NCBI GenBank assembly: GCA_027486755.1
Contig: JAIXOM010000023.1
Coordinates: 62,001-126,000 of the forward strand
Reading direction: 5' to 3'
Origin: Comamonadaceae bacterium
Lineage (GTDB): Bacteria; Pseudomonadota; Gammaproteobacteria; Burkholderiales; Burkholderiaceae_C
DNA length: 64,000 nt
Below, piece after piece: positions 37,460 to 46,254 of this stretch. A program made the translations under genes and the position numbers. The notes beneath the pieces are model-generated. The model saw only the letters and a list, made by a program, of their open reading frames with translations, made no database searches and had not been told where the DNA came from. Every line of letters starts with the position of its first letter. Position 1 is the first letter of the stretch.

Positions 37460-38425
37460 ATGAAACTCAAGCAAGCTTTTCAGGCCTTTGCCTTCGCAGC
37501 CAGTGCCTGCCTGCTCGCCGCACCCGCGCAGGCCCAGGACTATCCCAACAAGCCGGTGACCATTGTGGTGGGCTATGCGGCCGGTGGCGGTGTGGACTTC
37601 ATCGCCCGCCTGCTGGCCGAGAAACTCGCCGACCGCCTCAAGCAACCGGTGCTGGTGGAGAACCGGCCCAGCGTGGGTGCGGTGGTGGCCAGTACCTATG
37701 TCTCTAAGGCCAAGCCCGACGGCTACACCCTGATGATGGGCGCGCCCGGGCCTATCGTTTTCAACCATGCGCTCAATGACAAGCTGCCCTATGGGCCGCG
37801 CGACTTTGCGCCGATCTCCATCATGAGCAACTCGGCGCTGGTCCTGCTGGTCAACGCCAACAACCCGGCGCGCAATGTGCAGGAGTTGGTGGCGCAGTCG
37901 CGGGCCAATCCGGAGAAGGCCAATTACGGTGCGAGCTCGGCGTCCTTCCAGCTCGCCACCGAGCTGTTCAACCGCCGCACCGGCGCCAAATTCACCCATA
38001 TCCCCTACAAGGGAGCCAACGAGTCGGTGCAGGCGGTGATGGCCGGCGATGTGACCATGGTCCTGGCCGATACGGGGCCAGCGGTCACCGGCTTGCAAAG
38101 CGGGCGGGTCAAGGCCCTGGCGGTGACCTCGACCGAGCGGCTCAAAGACCTGCCCAATGTGCCCACCCTGGCCGAGTTGGGGGTCGACCTGAAAGTGTCA
38201 CTGTGGATAGGTCTGCTCGCGCCGGCCGCAACGCCGGCCGACATCGTCAAGCGCCTGCACGAGGAGGTGGTGCGCATCGTCGACATGCCCGATGTGAAAG
38301 CGCGCATTGCGGCCAAGGCCAGTGTGCCCATGACCAACACCCCCGACGAGTTCGCCCGCCTGATCGCCAGTGAAATTACGCTGTGGCGCCAGGTGGCGCA
38401 AGACAACAATATCAAGGGCAATTGA
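37460..38425 (+). CDS. Bug/TctC-family periplasmic solute receptor (5)
   Basis: A 321-residue receptor with signal peptide ending AAPAQAQ near residue 26. The ligand loop is PVTIVVGYAAGGGVD and the second landmark is KPDGYTLMM. AGGAG lies about 8 bases before the ATG. It is co-directional with the TPP enzyme, so the imported acid may be a 2-keto acid or a precursor of one. This is inference from neighbourhood. Confidence 0.93.
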   Translation: MKLKQAFQAFAFAASACLLAAPAQAQDYPNKPVTIVVGYAAGGGVDFIARLLAEKLADRLKQPVLVENRPSVGAVVASTYVSKAKPDGYTLMMGAPGPIVFNHALNDKLPYGPRDFAPISIMSNSALVLLVNANNPARNVQELVAQSRANPEKANYGASSASFQLATELFNRRTGAKFTHIPYKGANESVQAVMAGDVTMVLADTGPAVTGLQSGRVKALAVTSTERLKDLPNVPTLAELGVDLKVSLWIGLLAPAATPADIVKRLHEEVVRIVDMPDVKARIAAKASVPMTNTPDEFARLIASEITLWRQVAQDNNIKGN

Positions 38426-38463
38426 GTGGCTTGTTCAAGGCCCGCGCCGTCCGATGGGATCAC

Positions 38464-39738
38464 TCAAGCAGATTTCCCCGGGTGCGTGGCCGGATGCTGC
38501 TGCCGATAGCGGCCGCTCAACTGCCAGGCTATCAGCACGGTGAATATATGGCCAGGCGTGAAATCCAGCAGCCAGGAATTAAAGAGACAGCCAAGCCCGA
38601 ACAGCAAAATCAAACCTGCAAGGACTCTGCGGGTTGAGGGGGAGTGGCCTTTCGTCAGGAGCGGTGAGGCCATCCATCCGAGTAGCAAAATGAGAGCCGG
38701 CAGGCCACCACCGGCCCACTGCATCAGGTACTCGTTGTGCAGATTCGGGGGCCTTGAATAGGGCTTTTGCGCGTAGGGCGGGCTAAATTCCCCCGCGGCG
38801 ACTCGCCGGCTTATTCGCTCTTCGTAAGCGGCTGGAATTCCGTCGTAGCCCACGCCCATCCAGGGATGGTCTAGAACGATCTCAAGCCCCGTCGTGTAGA
38901 AGGCCTTGCGCAACTCAGCAGACCTTACCTCGGTGGAGTCGGTCTTTTTCTGCATGATCGTCAGCGTGTCGCCCATGCGGTTTTGCACCGCCTTTGAGTT
39001 CATGGACAGCAGGCCGATGGCCAGGGGCAGCAAAAGCATGCACAGCCAACGCCAGCGCCCTTGAAAATATATCCAGCCAGCCAGAGCCGACAGCGCGACC
39101 AATGAAAGATGGCCGGTGCGGCCTTCAATGGCAAAAATGGTCGTCATGGCCATGAACAAGGCCACTGACCTCATGGCCCAGGGACGCGCAGATGTAAAAG
39201 AGCGCTCCAGGGCGATCCACCCTACGGCCAGTAGGCCCAAGGGCGCTGAAATTCGGCGCACTTCGAAATATGAAGCGTTCGAACCGGTCACAGGCAGGCC
39301 CGCCAGGTTCAGCCAGTACATGCCAGACAGTACGATCGCCCCCGTTACCAATGCTCGCCAAAACACTTCGGTATTTCTTGCAAGGGCAAAAACGGCCAGC
39401 AGCACAGGCACACGCCACAACTCCGAATAGCCTCCCAGCAGTGACACCGGCTGGGCATGGGTCCAACTCATCCACAAGCTGTGCACGCCAATATAGGCAA
39501 AAAGGAGCAAGCCCCAGCCGACAAAAGGTTCTCGCCAAACACGCAGGGCCCAGAGCGATGGCAGCAGCAGCGCCGCAGACAGGAACAGAGCAACAAGGCC
39601 CAGGGAAGTACCTGCGGTAGACGAAGGCAAAAACGCGCCCAGCAACGCCAAACCTAGCAAGCCCAGTGTCTGGGCCACACGCCAGAGGCGGGGATTCGTG
39701 TGATGGGGTGAAGAATGAAGTTCGCTTGTCAGAGCCAT
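38464..39738 (-). CDS. O-antigen ligase/polymerase (Wzy/WaaL) family membrane protein
   Basis: A 424-residue integral membrane protein with about ten hydrophobic segments. A large periplasmic loop near residues 255-340 contains the WaaL-type PNLHNEYLMQW motif, with its conserved His, and the EGRTGHL segment. Such proteins join or polymerise lipid-linked glycans. No glycosyltransferases are near. ATG 39738 is preferred to 39747 because GAAGG lies about 9 bases before it. It is convergent with the Bug gene at 37460. Confidence 0.85.
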   Translation of the reverse strand: MALTSELHSSPHHTNPRLWRVAQTLGLLGLALLGAFLPSSTAGTSLGLVALFLSAALLLPSLWALRVWREPFVGWGLLLFAYIGVHSLWMSWTHAQPVSLLGGYSELWRVPVLLAVFALARNTEVFWRALVTGAIVLSGMYWLNLAGLPVTGSNASYFEVRRISAPLGLLAVGWIALERSFTSARPWAMRSVALFMAMTTIFAIEGRTGHLSLVALSALAGWIYFQGRWRWLCMLLLPLAIGLLSMNSKAVQNRMGDTLTIMQKKTDSTEVRSAELRKAFYTTGLEIVLDHPWMGVGYDGIPAAYEERISRRVAAGEFSPPYAQKPYSRPPNLHNEYLMQWAGGGLPALILLLGWMASPLLTKGHSPSTRRVLAGLILLFGLGCLFNSWLLDFTPGHIFTVLIAWQLSGRYRQQHPATHPGKSA

Positions 39739-40040
39739 CGTAGGCATCCTTCATCTTCTATTGGGCGCGATCCGGCCCTTGCGCAGGAAGGTGAAGCCGG
39801 AGACTGTCACCTGAGGCGAGCTGTACTCCAAGAAGATGAGTTTACGTCATACAGAAGAGGTCACGGCTGCCGCGGCGCGCCTGATCGCTTAGCCATCGCT
39901 ACCCATGGAGCTTAATTCAGTGATCGCTTGATGCCGCTCCCATGCCCTGCGCCACAGCCGAGCCGACTCTGAGCTACAGTTGTCTCCCGTCCATTCAGGG
40001 CGCGCGCCTTTGGTGCTGCTATTTCCCCCGGAGAAACACT
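39739..40040. other. intergenic region without a recognisable gene
   Basis: About 300 bases between the divergent membrane-protein gene and parvulin. A short frame of 18 codons at 39837 (MSLRHTEEVTAAAARLIA) is preceded by AAGAAG but is too short to judge. No strong promoter or repeat was seen. Confidence 0.3.
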
Positions 40041-40889
40041 TTGACCGCCACCCGCTGCTTTTTGCATTCCATCGGCCGTTGTGCCGCCCTCGCCAGCGTT
40101 TTGGCCGTCTGCGCCCCTGGCAGCCTGTGGGCCCAGGCACAAGGGCCAGCCGCCGCTTCAGCCGAGGCGCTCGGCCGTCCTTTTGTCACCATCAATGGCG
40201 AGGCTCAGTCGGTGGCCCGCGCCGAAGTCTTGCTGCGTGAGCAACTGGCCCGCGGCGCGCCCAACTCGCCTCAGGTGCAGTCGGCCGTGCGCGACCTGCT
40301 GATCAATCAGGCCTTGATGGCGCAGGCCGCTACCAAGGATGGGCTCGATAAGTTGCCACTGGTGCAGGCGCAAATTGAGCTGGCTCGGCAGGCGGTGCTG
40401 ATGCAGGCCTGGCAGCAGCAACTGGCCCAAAGCAAGGAAATCACCGACGACGAGCTCAAGCAGGAGTATGACCGCCAGGTCAAGCTGCTAGGCAGCCGCC
40501 AGTTCCGCCTGCGCCACCTGCTGGTCAACGAAGAGGCCACAGCCAAGCTGCTGTTTGACCGCGTCAAGTCCGGCGGCAAGATCGCCGATTTGTCGGCCGA
40601 ATACTCTCTGGACGAGGCCACTCGCAGCAGCGGTGGCCTGACCGACTGGATGGCTCAGGGCGAAATGGTGCCGGCTTTGCTCAAGGCGGTGGAGTCGCTC
40701 AAGCCCGGCCAGCTGGTCTCAGCGCCGGTGCGCGGCCTGGCGGGCTGGCATGTGCTGGCCCTGGAGGATTCGCGTGCCTTCACCCCGCCGGCACGCGATA
40801 CCCTCCGGCCGCAGCTGCAGCGCGCCATTGTTCAGCAGCGCTTGCAGGCGGCCGTGGAGACCATGCGCAGCAGCGCAAAGGTGGAGTAA
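40041..40889 (+). CDS. periplasmic parvulin-type peptidyl-prolyl isomerase
   Basis: A 282-residue exported foldase. The N-terminal signal peptide ends near LWAQAQ (about residue 35). It is followed by a SurA_N-like helical segment and one parvulin domain (FRLRHLLVNEEATAKLLF near residue 155, SSGGLTDWM, LAGWHVLALED). The frame has no ATG near the signal; the TTG at 40041 is chosen because CGGAG lies 8 bases upstream and it gives a normal signal peptide. It probably helps fold outer-membrane or periplasmic proteins. Confidence 0.85.
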   Translation: MTATRCFLHSIGRCAALASVLAVCAPGSLWAQAQGPAAASAEALGRPFVTINGEAQSVARAEVLLREQLARGAPNSPQVQSAVRDLLINQALMAQAATKDGLDKLPLVQAQIELARQAVLMQAWQQQLAQSKEITDDELKQEYDRQVKLLGSRQFRLRHLLVNEEATAKLLFDRVKSGGKIADLSAEYSLDEATRSSGGLTDWMAQGEMVPALLKAVESLKPGQLVSAPVRGLAGWHVLALEDSRAFTPPARDTLRPQLQRAIVQQRLQAAVETMRSSAKVE

Positions 40890-40913
40890 GCCTGGCGCCA
40901 GGCCGGCTCGGGC

Positions 40914-41261
40914 TCAGTCGCCCAGGTCCAGGTCGTCCGAGCCCAGCCACGAGTTGGCCTGATCGGCCAGCACCGTGCCGGCGGCCGCTCCTAGGCCTAC
41001 CGCCAGCGTCGTCTTGAGCATGCCGCTGCCCCAGATGCTGGGGGAACCGGCTTGGGCTGGAGCCGGGATGGCGGAGGACGGCGCTTGCGTCCCCAGGGCC
41101 ATGCGCAGAGCCATGATCTGCTGCACCAGGCGGTAGCCCACGCTGGGGTTTTGGGCCACCGCTTGCGCAATCAGATTGGTCGCGCCGGCATCAACCGGCT
41201 CGCGCGAGGTCGAGAGCTCGCGTAAGAATTTCATCAGTTCGTCGCGTTCCTGGCTTGTCAT
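40914..41261 (-). CDS. DUF2076-like periplasmic/membrane-associated protein
   Basis: A 115-residue protein whose N-terminal MTSQERDELMKFLREL and RLVQQIMALRMAL resemble DUF2076. A Pro/Ala linker, one hydrophobic Ala/Gly segment (LKTTLAVGLGAAAGTVL) and an acidic end DDLDLGD follow. The ATG at 41261 is preferred because CAGGAG is 7 bases upstream. The function is unknown; some relatives are described as periplasmic ligand-binding sensors. Confidence 0.7.
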   Translation of the reverse strand: MTSQERDELMKFLRELSTSREPVDAGATNLIAQAVAQNPSVGYRLVQQIMALRMALGTQAPSSAIPAPAQAGSPSIWGSGMLKTTLAVGLGAAAGTVLADQANSWLGSDDLDLGD

Positions 41262-41481
41262 GGGCATGCTCCTGATCAGGTCGAAGCCGTATATTGCGCT
41301 GACTGCGCGGCTTTGACCAGCCCATCGGGTTTTCCCTGTGCAAGTGCAAGGGCTTGCAGCTCGATTCTCCTCTGTAGCGGCATCCATTAACCCGCCCCTG
41401 ATCCCCAAGTGACAGGGCCGTCCGGCAGGGGCCGCCCCAATCGGTTAGATTGCGTACTTAGCTTCCTTAATAATCCTGCCC

Positions 41482-41952
41482 ATGCAAATACAGCTCACCC
41501 TCAACGGCACCGCGCGCCAGCTCGACGTGCCCGACCATACCTTGCTGGTCAATGTGATTCGCGAGCACTGCGGCCTGACCGGCACCCATGTCGGTTGCGA
41601 CACCTCGCAGTGTGGCTGTTGCACCGTCCACCTCAATGGCCGGGCGGTCAAGTCTTGTTCCGTGCTGGCCGCGCATGCCGACGGCGCTCAGGTGACGACC
41701 ATCGAGGGTCTGGGCCAGGATGGCCTGCACCCTGTGCAGGAGGCGTTTTCCCGCTGCCACGGCCTGCAGTGCGGCTTTTGCACCCCCGGCATGATCATGG
41801 CCAGCGTCGATCTGCTGCGCCAGATTCCGCAGCCCAGCCGCGAGCAGATCGAAGAAGGCCTAGAAGGCAATCTGTGCCGCTGCACCGGCTATGTGAACAT
41901 CGTTGAGGCGGTGCACGAAGCGGCGCAGGTGATGCAGGGGAGCCAGGCGTGA
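41482..41952 (+). CDS. molybdenum hydroxylase [2Fe-2S] subunit (CoxS/IorA-like)
   Basis: A 156-residue electron-transfer subunit with all eight cluster cysteines: the plant-type ferredoxin set in [15 protein letters not shown] with a fourth Cys near KSC, and the C-terminal set CGFC ... CRC. It pairs with the Mo subunit, whose GTG start overlaps its stop by 4 bases (GTGA). No FAD (CoxM) subunit is encoded next to it, the arrangement of isoquinoline- or nicotinate-type two-subunit hydroxylases that pass electrons to a cytochrome. Confidence 0.93.
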   Translation: MQIQLTLNGTARQLDVPDHTLLVNVIREHCGLTGTHVGCDTSQCGCCTVHLNGRAVKSCSVLAAHADGAQVTTIEGLGQDGLHPVQEAFSRCHGLQCGFCTPGMIMASVDLLRQIPQPSREQIEEGLEGNLCRCTGYVNIVEAVHEAAQVMQGSQA

Positions 41953-44237
41953 GCGCGGTCTTGAGCCCGCAGCCGCTGCTGCGCAAGGAAGACCAGCGCC
42001 TGATCACCGGCACCGGCCAGTTCACCTCTGACGCATGGGAGCAAGGTACCTTGCATGCGGTGATGGTGCGTTCCGACCATGCCCACGCCCGCTTTCAGGC
42101 CGACTGGAACGCGGTGCGCCAGGCCCCGGGTGTGCGTTGCGTCCTGACGGCGCAAGATGTGACGGCGGCCGGGTTTGCCGCCTTGGTCAATGCTGTGACC
42201 GTCAAGGACGCGCAGGGCCAGCCGCAGGTCATTTGCCGCATGCCGGTGCTGGCGCAAGCCAAGGTCCTCTATGTGGGTCAGCCCATCGCCATGGTGATTG
42301 CCGATACCGCCGAGCTGGCGGCCAATGCCGCCGAACTGGCCGAGATCGACTACGAGACCCTGCCCTGCGCAGTAACCTTTGAAGACGCCACCGCCCCGGG
42401 GGCGGTGCAGTTGCACGAAGCGGCGCCGGGCAACACCTCGGTCGTCTTTGAGGCCGGCGATCGCGCTGCCGTCGATGCCGCCTTTGCGCGCGCGGCCATG
42501 ACCTCGAATGTGAAGGTGGTCAGCCAGCGCCTCATTCCTGCGCCCATGGAGCCGCGGGCGGTGCAGGCCTGGCATGACGCTGCCACCGGTCTGACCCATG
42601 TGCGCACGCCCACCCAGGGGCTGGTGAGCATGCTGGGCATGTTCACCACCATCACTGGCTGGCCCGCCGATTCCATCCGTATTCACACCCAGGATGTGGG
42701 CGGCTCCTTCGGACTGCGGGGTACCGCCACCAGCGAGCATGTGCTGCTCATGCTGGCCGCCCGCACCCTGGGCCGGCCGGTACGCTGGATCAGCAGCCGC
42801 TCTGAAACCTTCCTGAGCGACTGGCATGGCCGGGCACTCACCCTGCACGGACACATTGCGCTCGATGCGCAAGGGCGCATTCTGGCGATCCGCTTTGACA
42901 ACCAGGTCGATGCCGGGGCCTTCAATGTTTACTTCAGCACCCACATCGGCGCGCGCAACCTGTCCATCACCATGGGCGGGGTCTACAAGGTGCCAGCGCT
43001 GCACATGCGCTCGCACATCTATTACACCAACACCGTGCCGGTGTCGGCCTACCGGGGCGCCGGCCGGCCCGACCTGGCCTATGCCATTGAGCGCCTGGTC
43101 GACCATGCCGCCCACGAGCACGGGCTCGATCCGGTGGCCATCCGGCGTTTGAACTTCATACCCCCGGCCGACTTCCCCTACACCACCGCCAACGGCACGG
43201 TTTACGACAACGGGCAGTTCGAGCGCATCATGGACTGCGCCTTGGCCGATTCGGACGTCGCCGGCGTGGCTCAGCGGCGCGAGCAGGCGCGTTCGCGCGG
43301 CCGGCTGTTCGGCCGTGGCCTGGCCTATTACCTGGAGTCCTCAGGCCCGGGCGCGGCTGCCAAGGACCAGGTGCGGGGCCGCATTGAGGCGGGCGGTCTG
43401 ACCCTGCACGCCATCTCTGGCGCTTCTGGCCAGGGCCATGAAACATCGTTTGCCCGCATCGTTGAACGCGAGCTGGGCCTGCCATCGCAGCGGGTGCGCT
43501 TTGTGGCCGGCGAGGTCGGGCGTGATCTGGTGGGCAACTCCACCGGCGGCTCGCGCACCCTCTACGGCTTGGGCAGTGCCATCGTGGACCTGTGCCGCCA
43601 ACTCATGGATCACGGCCGGCCCCAGGTGGCCCAGCTCTGGGGCTGCACGCCGGAGGAGCTTGTCATTGAAGGCGGCCACTGGCGTCATGCGGGCCGCGAA
43701 ATGGGTTTCGAGGCTTGGCTGGACCAAGCCGGCGCTGAGGGCCTGGAGCTGATTGGTCAAGCCTCATCGGGCGCGACCTTCCCCAACGGCTGCCACATTG
43801 CCGAGGTCGAGGTCGATCCGCAGACCGGCGTATGCGATCTGGTGGGCTACTGGGCCGCTGACGACGTGGGCGAGGTCATCTCGCCCAAGCAACTGATCGG
43901 GCAGGTCCACGGCGGCGTGGTGCAGGGCCTTGGTCAGGCTTTCGGGGAGCATGCGGTTTACGACCGCGAGACCGGCCAGCTGCTCAGCGGCTCCTTCATG
44001 GACTACGCCATGCCCCGTGCCGGCATCCTCCACGGCTTTCACCACCAAAGCGTGCCGGTGCCCACCAAGCTCAATATGCTGGGCGCCAAAGGCGTGGGCG
44101 AGTCGGGCTGCTCGGGCTCCCTGCCGGCCCTGGCCAATGCGGTGGTCGACGCCCTGCGCCCCCTGGGCATTCAGCAGGCCGACATGCCGTTTTCTCCGGC
44201 GCGGCTGTGGGATCTGATGCAGTCTGCCCGCAGCTAG
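41949..44237 (+). CDS. molybdopterin-binding large subunit (xanthine dehydrogenase/CoxL family)
   Basis: A 762-residue Mo-hydroxylase catalytic subunit that hydroxylates an aldehyde or N-heteroaromatic carbon with water. QDVGGSFGLRG near residue 240, AYRGAGRPDLAYAIERLVD near residue 366 and GVGESG near residue 715 (with the catalytic Glu) are diagnostic. AYRGAGR is the aldehyde/heterocycle-type loop; CO dehydrogenase would have AYxCSFR. The start is GTG. The gene and its small subunit make a complete two-gene enzyme, and cofactor-insertion genes are not adjacent. Confidence 0.93.
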   Translation: MSAVLSPQPLLRKEDQRLITGTGQFTSDAWEQGTLHAVMVRSDHAHARFQADWNAVRQAPGVRCVLTAQDVTAAGFAALVNAVTVKDAQGQPQVICRMPVLAQAKVLYVGQPIAMVIADTAELAANAAELAEIDYETLPCAVTFEDATAPGAVQLHEAAPGNTSVVFEAGDRAAVDAAFARAAMTSNVKVVSQRLIPAPMEPRAVQAWHDAATGLTHVRTPTQGLVSMLGMFTTITGWPADSIRIHTQDVGGSFGLRGTATSEHVLLMLAARTLGRPVRWISSRSETFLSDWHGRALTLHGHIALDAQGRILAIRFDNQVDAGAFNVYFSTHIGARNLSITMGGVYKVPALHMRSHIYYTNTVPVSAYRGAGRPDLAYAIERLVDHAAHEHGLDPVAIRRLNFIPPADFPYTTANGTVYDNGQFERIMDCALADSDVAGVAQRREQARSRGRLFGRGLAYYLESSGPGAAAKDQVRGRIEAGGLTLHAISGASGQGHETSFARIVERELGLPSQRVRFVAGEVGRDLVGNSTGGSRTLYGLGSAIVDLCRQLMDHGRPQVAQLWGCTPEELVIEGGHWRHAGREMGFEAWLDQAGAEGLELIGQASSGATFPNGCHIAEVEVDPQTGVCDLVGYWAADDVGEVISPKQLIGQVHGGVVQGLGQAFGEHAVYDRETGQLLSGSFMDYAMPRAGILHGFHHQSVPVPTKLNMLGAKGVGESGCSGSLPALANAVVDALRPLGIQQADMPFSPARLWDLMQSARS

Positions 44238-44320
44238 CCCCCGTTGGGGGCTGCTGGAGCCGCTGGAGCCGCGCCCGCGTCTGCGATTCCATTGAAACCC
44301 TTGCCTTTGCGAAAGTAGCG

Positions 44321-44507
44321 TTAGCAAAGACCCAGACCGGAGTAGCGCTTGGTGTCGGTCAGGCGCAGCAGCCAGTTGGCCATCAGCCCGATCGAGCACA
44401 GGCCTTTGCAATGCCGCTAAGGTGTCGACCTGCGCCAATTTCGCGGTCTCGAGCTTGCCCGGCCCGCTGATGCGCCCTTTCAGTTCACTCACCGTCTCAA
44501 AAAGCAA
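44321..44507 (-). pseudogene. possible frameshifted small gene or C-terminal remnant
   Basis: Two minus-strand frames join sensibly. One frame reads ETVSELKGRISGPGKLETAK then LAQVDTLAAL; one base later another frame continues GLCSIGLMANWLLRLTDTKR then YSGLGLC and a stop. Both look protein-like but neither continues alone, suggesting a single-base shift near 44408. Family not recognised. It occupies most of the 269-base gap between the Mo-hydroxylase and the YdjM-like gene and ends at the latter's start codon. Confidence 0.3.
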
Positions 44508-45526
44508 TGGATTCCGTCACACAAATTCTTTTGGGCGCCTCGGTAAGCGTAGCCGTCATGGGACGCCGCACGGCGCTTTGGAAATCGGCCGTGTGGGGCG
44601 GTGTGGCCGGCTTGTTGCCCGATCTGGATGTGTTGCTGGACCACGGCGACCCTATCCTAAACATGATCCGCCATCGCGCCGAAACCCATTCCTTGCTGCT
44701 GCTGGCGCTGTTTGCCTTGCCCATGGCCTGGGTGGCGAGCCGCATCCACCGTCAGCCGCAACTCTATGGCCCTTGGTGCTGGGCACTCATGCTGGCGCTG
44801 GTCACCCACCCCTTGCTAGATCTGATGACGATTTATGGCACCCAGGTGTTCCAGCCGTTCACTGACGAGGCCTATGGTCTGGGCAGCATATTCATCATCG
44901 ACCCGGTGTATTCCCTCGCTTTGCTGATCGGGCTGCTGGCCGCTTTCTGTGCCAAAACCATGGGTAAGGCCTTGACGATCAACGGCTGGGGCTTGGTCTT
45001 GAGCAGCGCATATTTGGCCTGGAGCGCACTGGGCCAGGCCTGGGTCATGCATCACGCCCGCCAGTCCTTGCAGGCTCAGGGCTTGCCCAGTCAGCAGTTG
45101 TTGGTCACGCCCGCGCCATTGAGCACCTTGCTCTGGCGCGTGGTGGCCCTGGACGGCGAGCGCTTTCATGAAGGCTTTTATGCCCTGATGGATGGCGCCA
45201 GGCCGGTGCGCTTTGTGGCTTATGAAAGAGGTGCCGCTTTGGCCGCGCAAAACGCTGAGCACCCCCAAATCCAGCGCCTGGCCCGATTTACCGACGGCTT
45301 CTACAAGGTTGCTGACCAAAACGGGCGGTTGGTGATCACCGACTTGCGCATGGGGCAAGAGCCGGCCTACGTGTTTTCTTTTGACATTGGTCCGCCGCTG
45401 CAAGGGGGCTACAGCCACCCCGTGGCGCAGCAGCAAAGCCGCCGCCTGGAGCTGAGGGCCGGTCTCAAGTGGTTGGGGCAGCGCATCATGGGTCAAGACC
45501 TGCCGCCCCCAGGCGCTGGGCGGTGA
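44507..45526 (+). CDS. YdjM-type metal-dependent membrane hydrolase family
   Basis: A 339-residue membrane protein opening MDSVTQILLGASVSVAVMG. Conserved polar residues lie next to hydrophobic helices: PDLDVLLDHGDP, RHRAETHSLLLL and THPLLDLMT, the pattern of the YdjM/LexA-regulated inner-membrane family with putative metal-binding His/Asp. The C-terminal 170 residues are soluble. The biochemical role of the family is not established. The following 242 bases show nothing recognisable. Confidence 0.82.
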   Translation: MDSVTQILLGASVSVAVMGRRTALWKSAVWGGVAGLLPDLDVLLDHGDPILNMIRHRAETHSLLLLALFALPMAWVASRIHRQPQLYGPWCWALMLALVTHPLLDLMTIYGTQVFQPFTDEAYGLGSIFIIDPVYSLALLIGLLAAFCAKTMGKALTINGWGLVLSSAYLAWSALGQAWVMHHARQSLQAQGLPSQQLLVTPAPLSTLLWRVVALDGERFHEGFYALMDGARPVRFVAYERGAALAAQNAEHPQIQRLARFTDGFYKVADQNGRLVITDLRMGQEPAYVFSFDIGPPLQGGYSHPVAQQQSRRLELRAGLKWLGQRIMGQDLPPPGAGR

Positions 45527-45768
45527 GATCGCCCGGCCGGCCAAAGCACCGTAAGCCTTGGTGGCCCGCCCGAACAAAGGGTTGGTAGCCAAGATCAAAA
45601 CACCCGAGGTGTGCAGTGCAGGGCGCCGCGCCCTATCCGTGCGCCCCATCCACCTTGAGTTGCTTTCTTTTTGTCGATCGATATAGCCCATCGCGCCTTG
45701 GGCAGGGAAGGCACCAGTGACGGCCATGGGACTCGATTGAAATTGCACTGTTCCCGGCTTTGCAGGCC

Positions 45769-46254
45769 TTAGCGCCCGTGGATTTTGCCCAGCAGCGCCA
45801 GCAGTTGCGCGAGCTCTGCATCCGAGAGCGCGGCTGTGGCTTGGCGGTCGGCGCGCTCGGCCGCCTCCCTAGCCTTTCGCAGCAGCGAGCGCCCTGGCGC
45901 CCGCAGGTGCAGACCCAGCGCACGGCCATCGCCCGGGTGGGGCTGGCGCTCAATCAGGTCGCGGTCCTGCAGCTGCTTGACCAGTCCCACCAAATTTGAC
46001 GAAGGCATATCGAGCATCGCGCACAGCTGGGTGGAGGTGATGCCGGGGTTGGCGCCGATGAGCGTGAGCAGCGTAAAGGGCACCGGCCTGAGGTCTACGG
46101 CACTCATGTGCTGTTTGAAGTGTTCCTGCATCACCAGCCAGGCCCGCCGGGTGGCGTAACCGACCAGTCCCTGCAGGGCAGAGCTGTCGATGTCCTGACC
46201 GGGGTTGGAGGGGGCGGGGGAAGGGCGCTTCATGCGGGGGCCAGCGCAGGGCAT
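45769..46254 (-). CDS. MarR-family transcriptional regulator
   Basis: A 161-residue winged-helix repressor. The recognition-helix region is TSTQLCAMLDMPSSNLVGLV and the wing is ERQPHPGDGRALGLHL. Its start codon directly follows the stop of the upstream CoA synthetase (TAA-ATG), so it is translated from the same mRNA. MarR proteins of hydroxycinnamate loci (CouR/FerC/HcaR type) are relieved by the CoA thioester; that ligand is inferred here from the neighbouring synthetase. A palindrome at 48970-48986 is its likely target. Confidence 0.9.
   Translation of the reverse strand: MPCAGPRMKRPSPAPSNPGQDIDSSALQGLVGYATRRAWLVMQEHFKQHMSAVDLRPVPFTLLTLIGANPGITSTQLCAMLDMPSSNLVGLVKQLQDRDLIERQPHPGDGRALGLHLRAPGRSLLRKAREAAERADRQATAALSDAELAQLLALLGKIHGR

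Noticed and set aside
39837..39893. An 18-codon frame MSLRHTEEVTAAAARLIA
   Set aside because: Too short, and its resemblance to SnoaL-like N-termini is not strong enough to call.
44816..45748. A 310-codon minus-strand frame opposite the YdjM-like gene
   Set aside because: It is a high-GC antisense shadow; the plus-strand frame has the recognisable family motifs and membrane segments. The part beyond the gene end (45527-45748) is protein-like but not identifiable.
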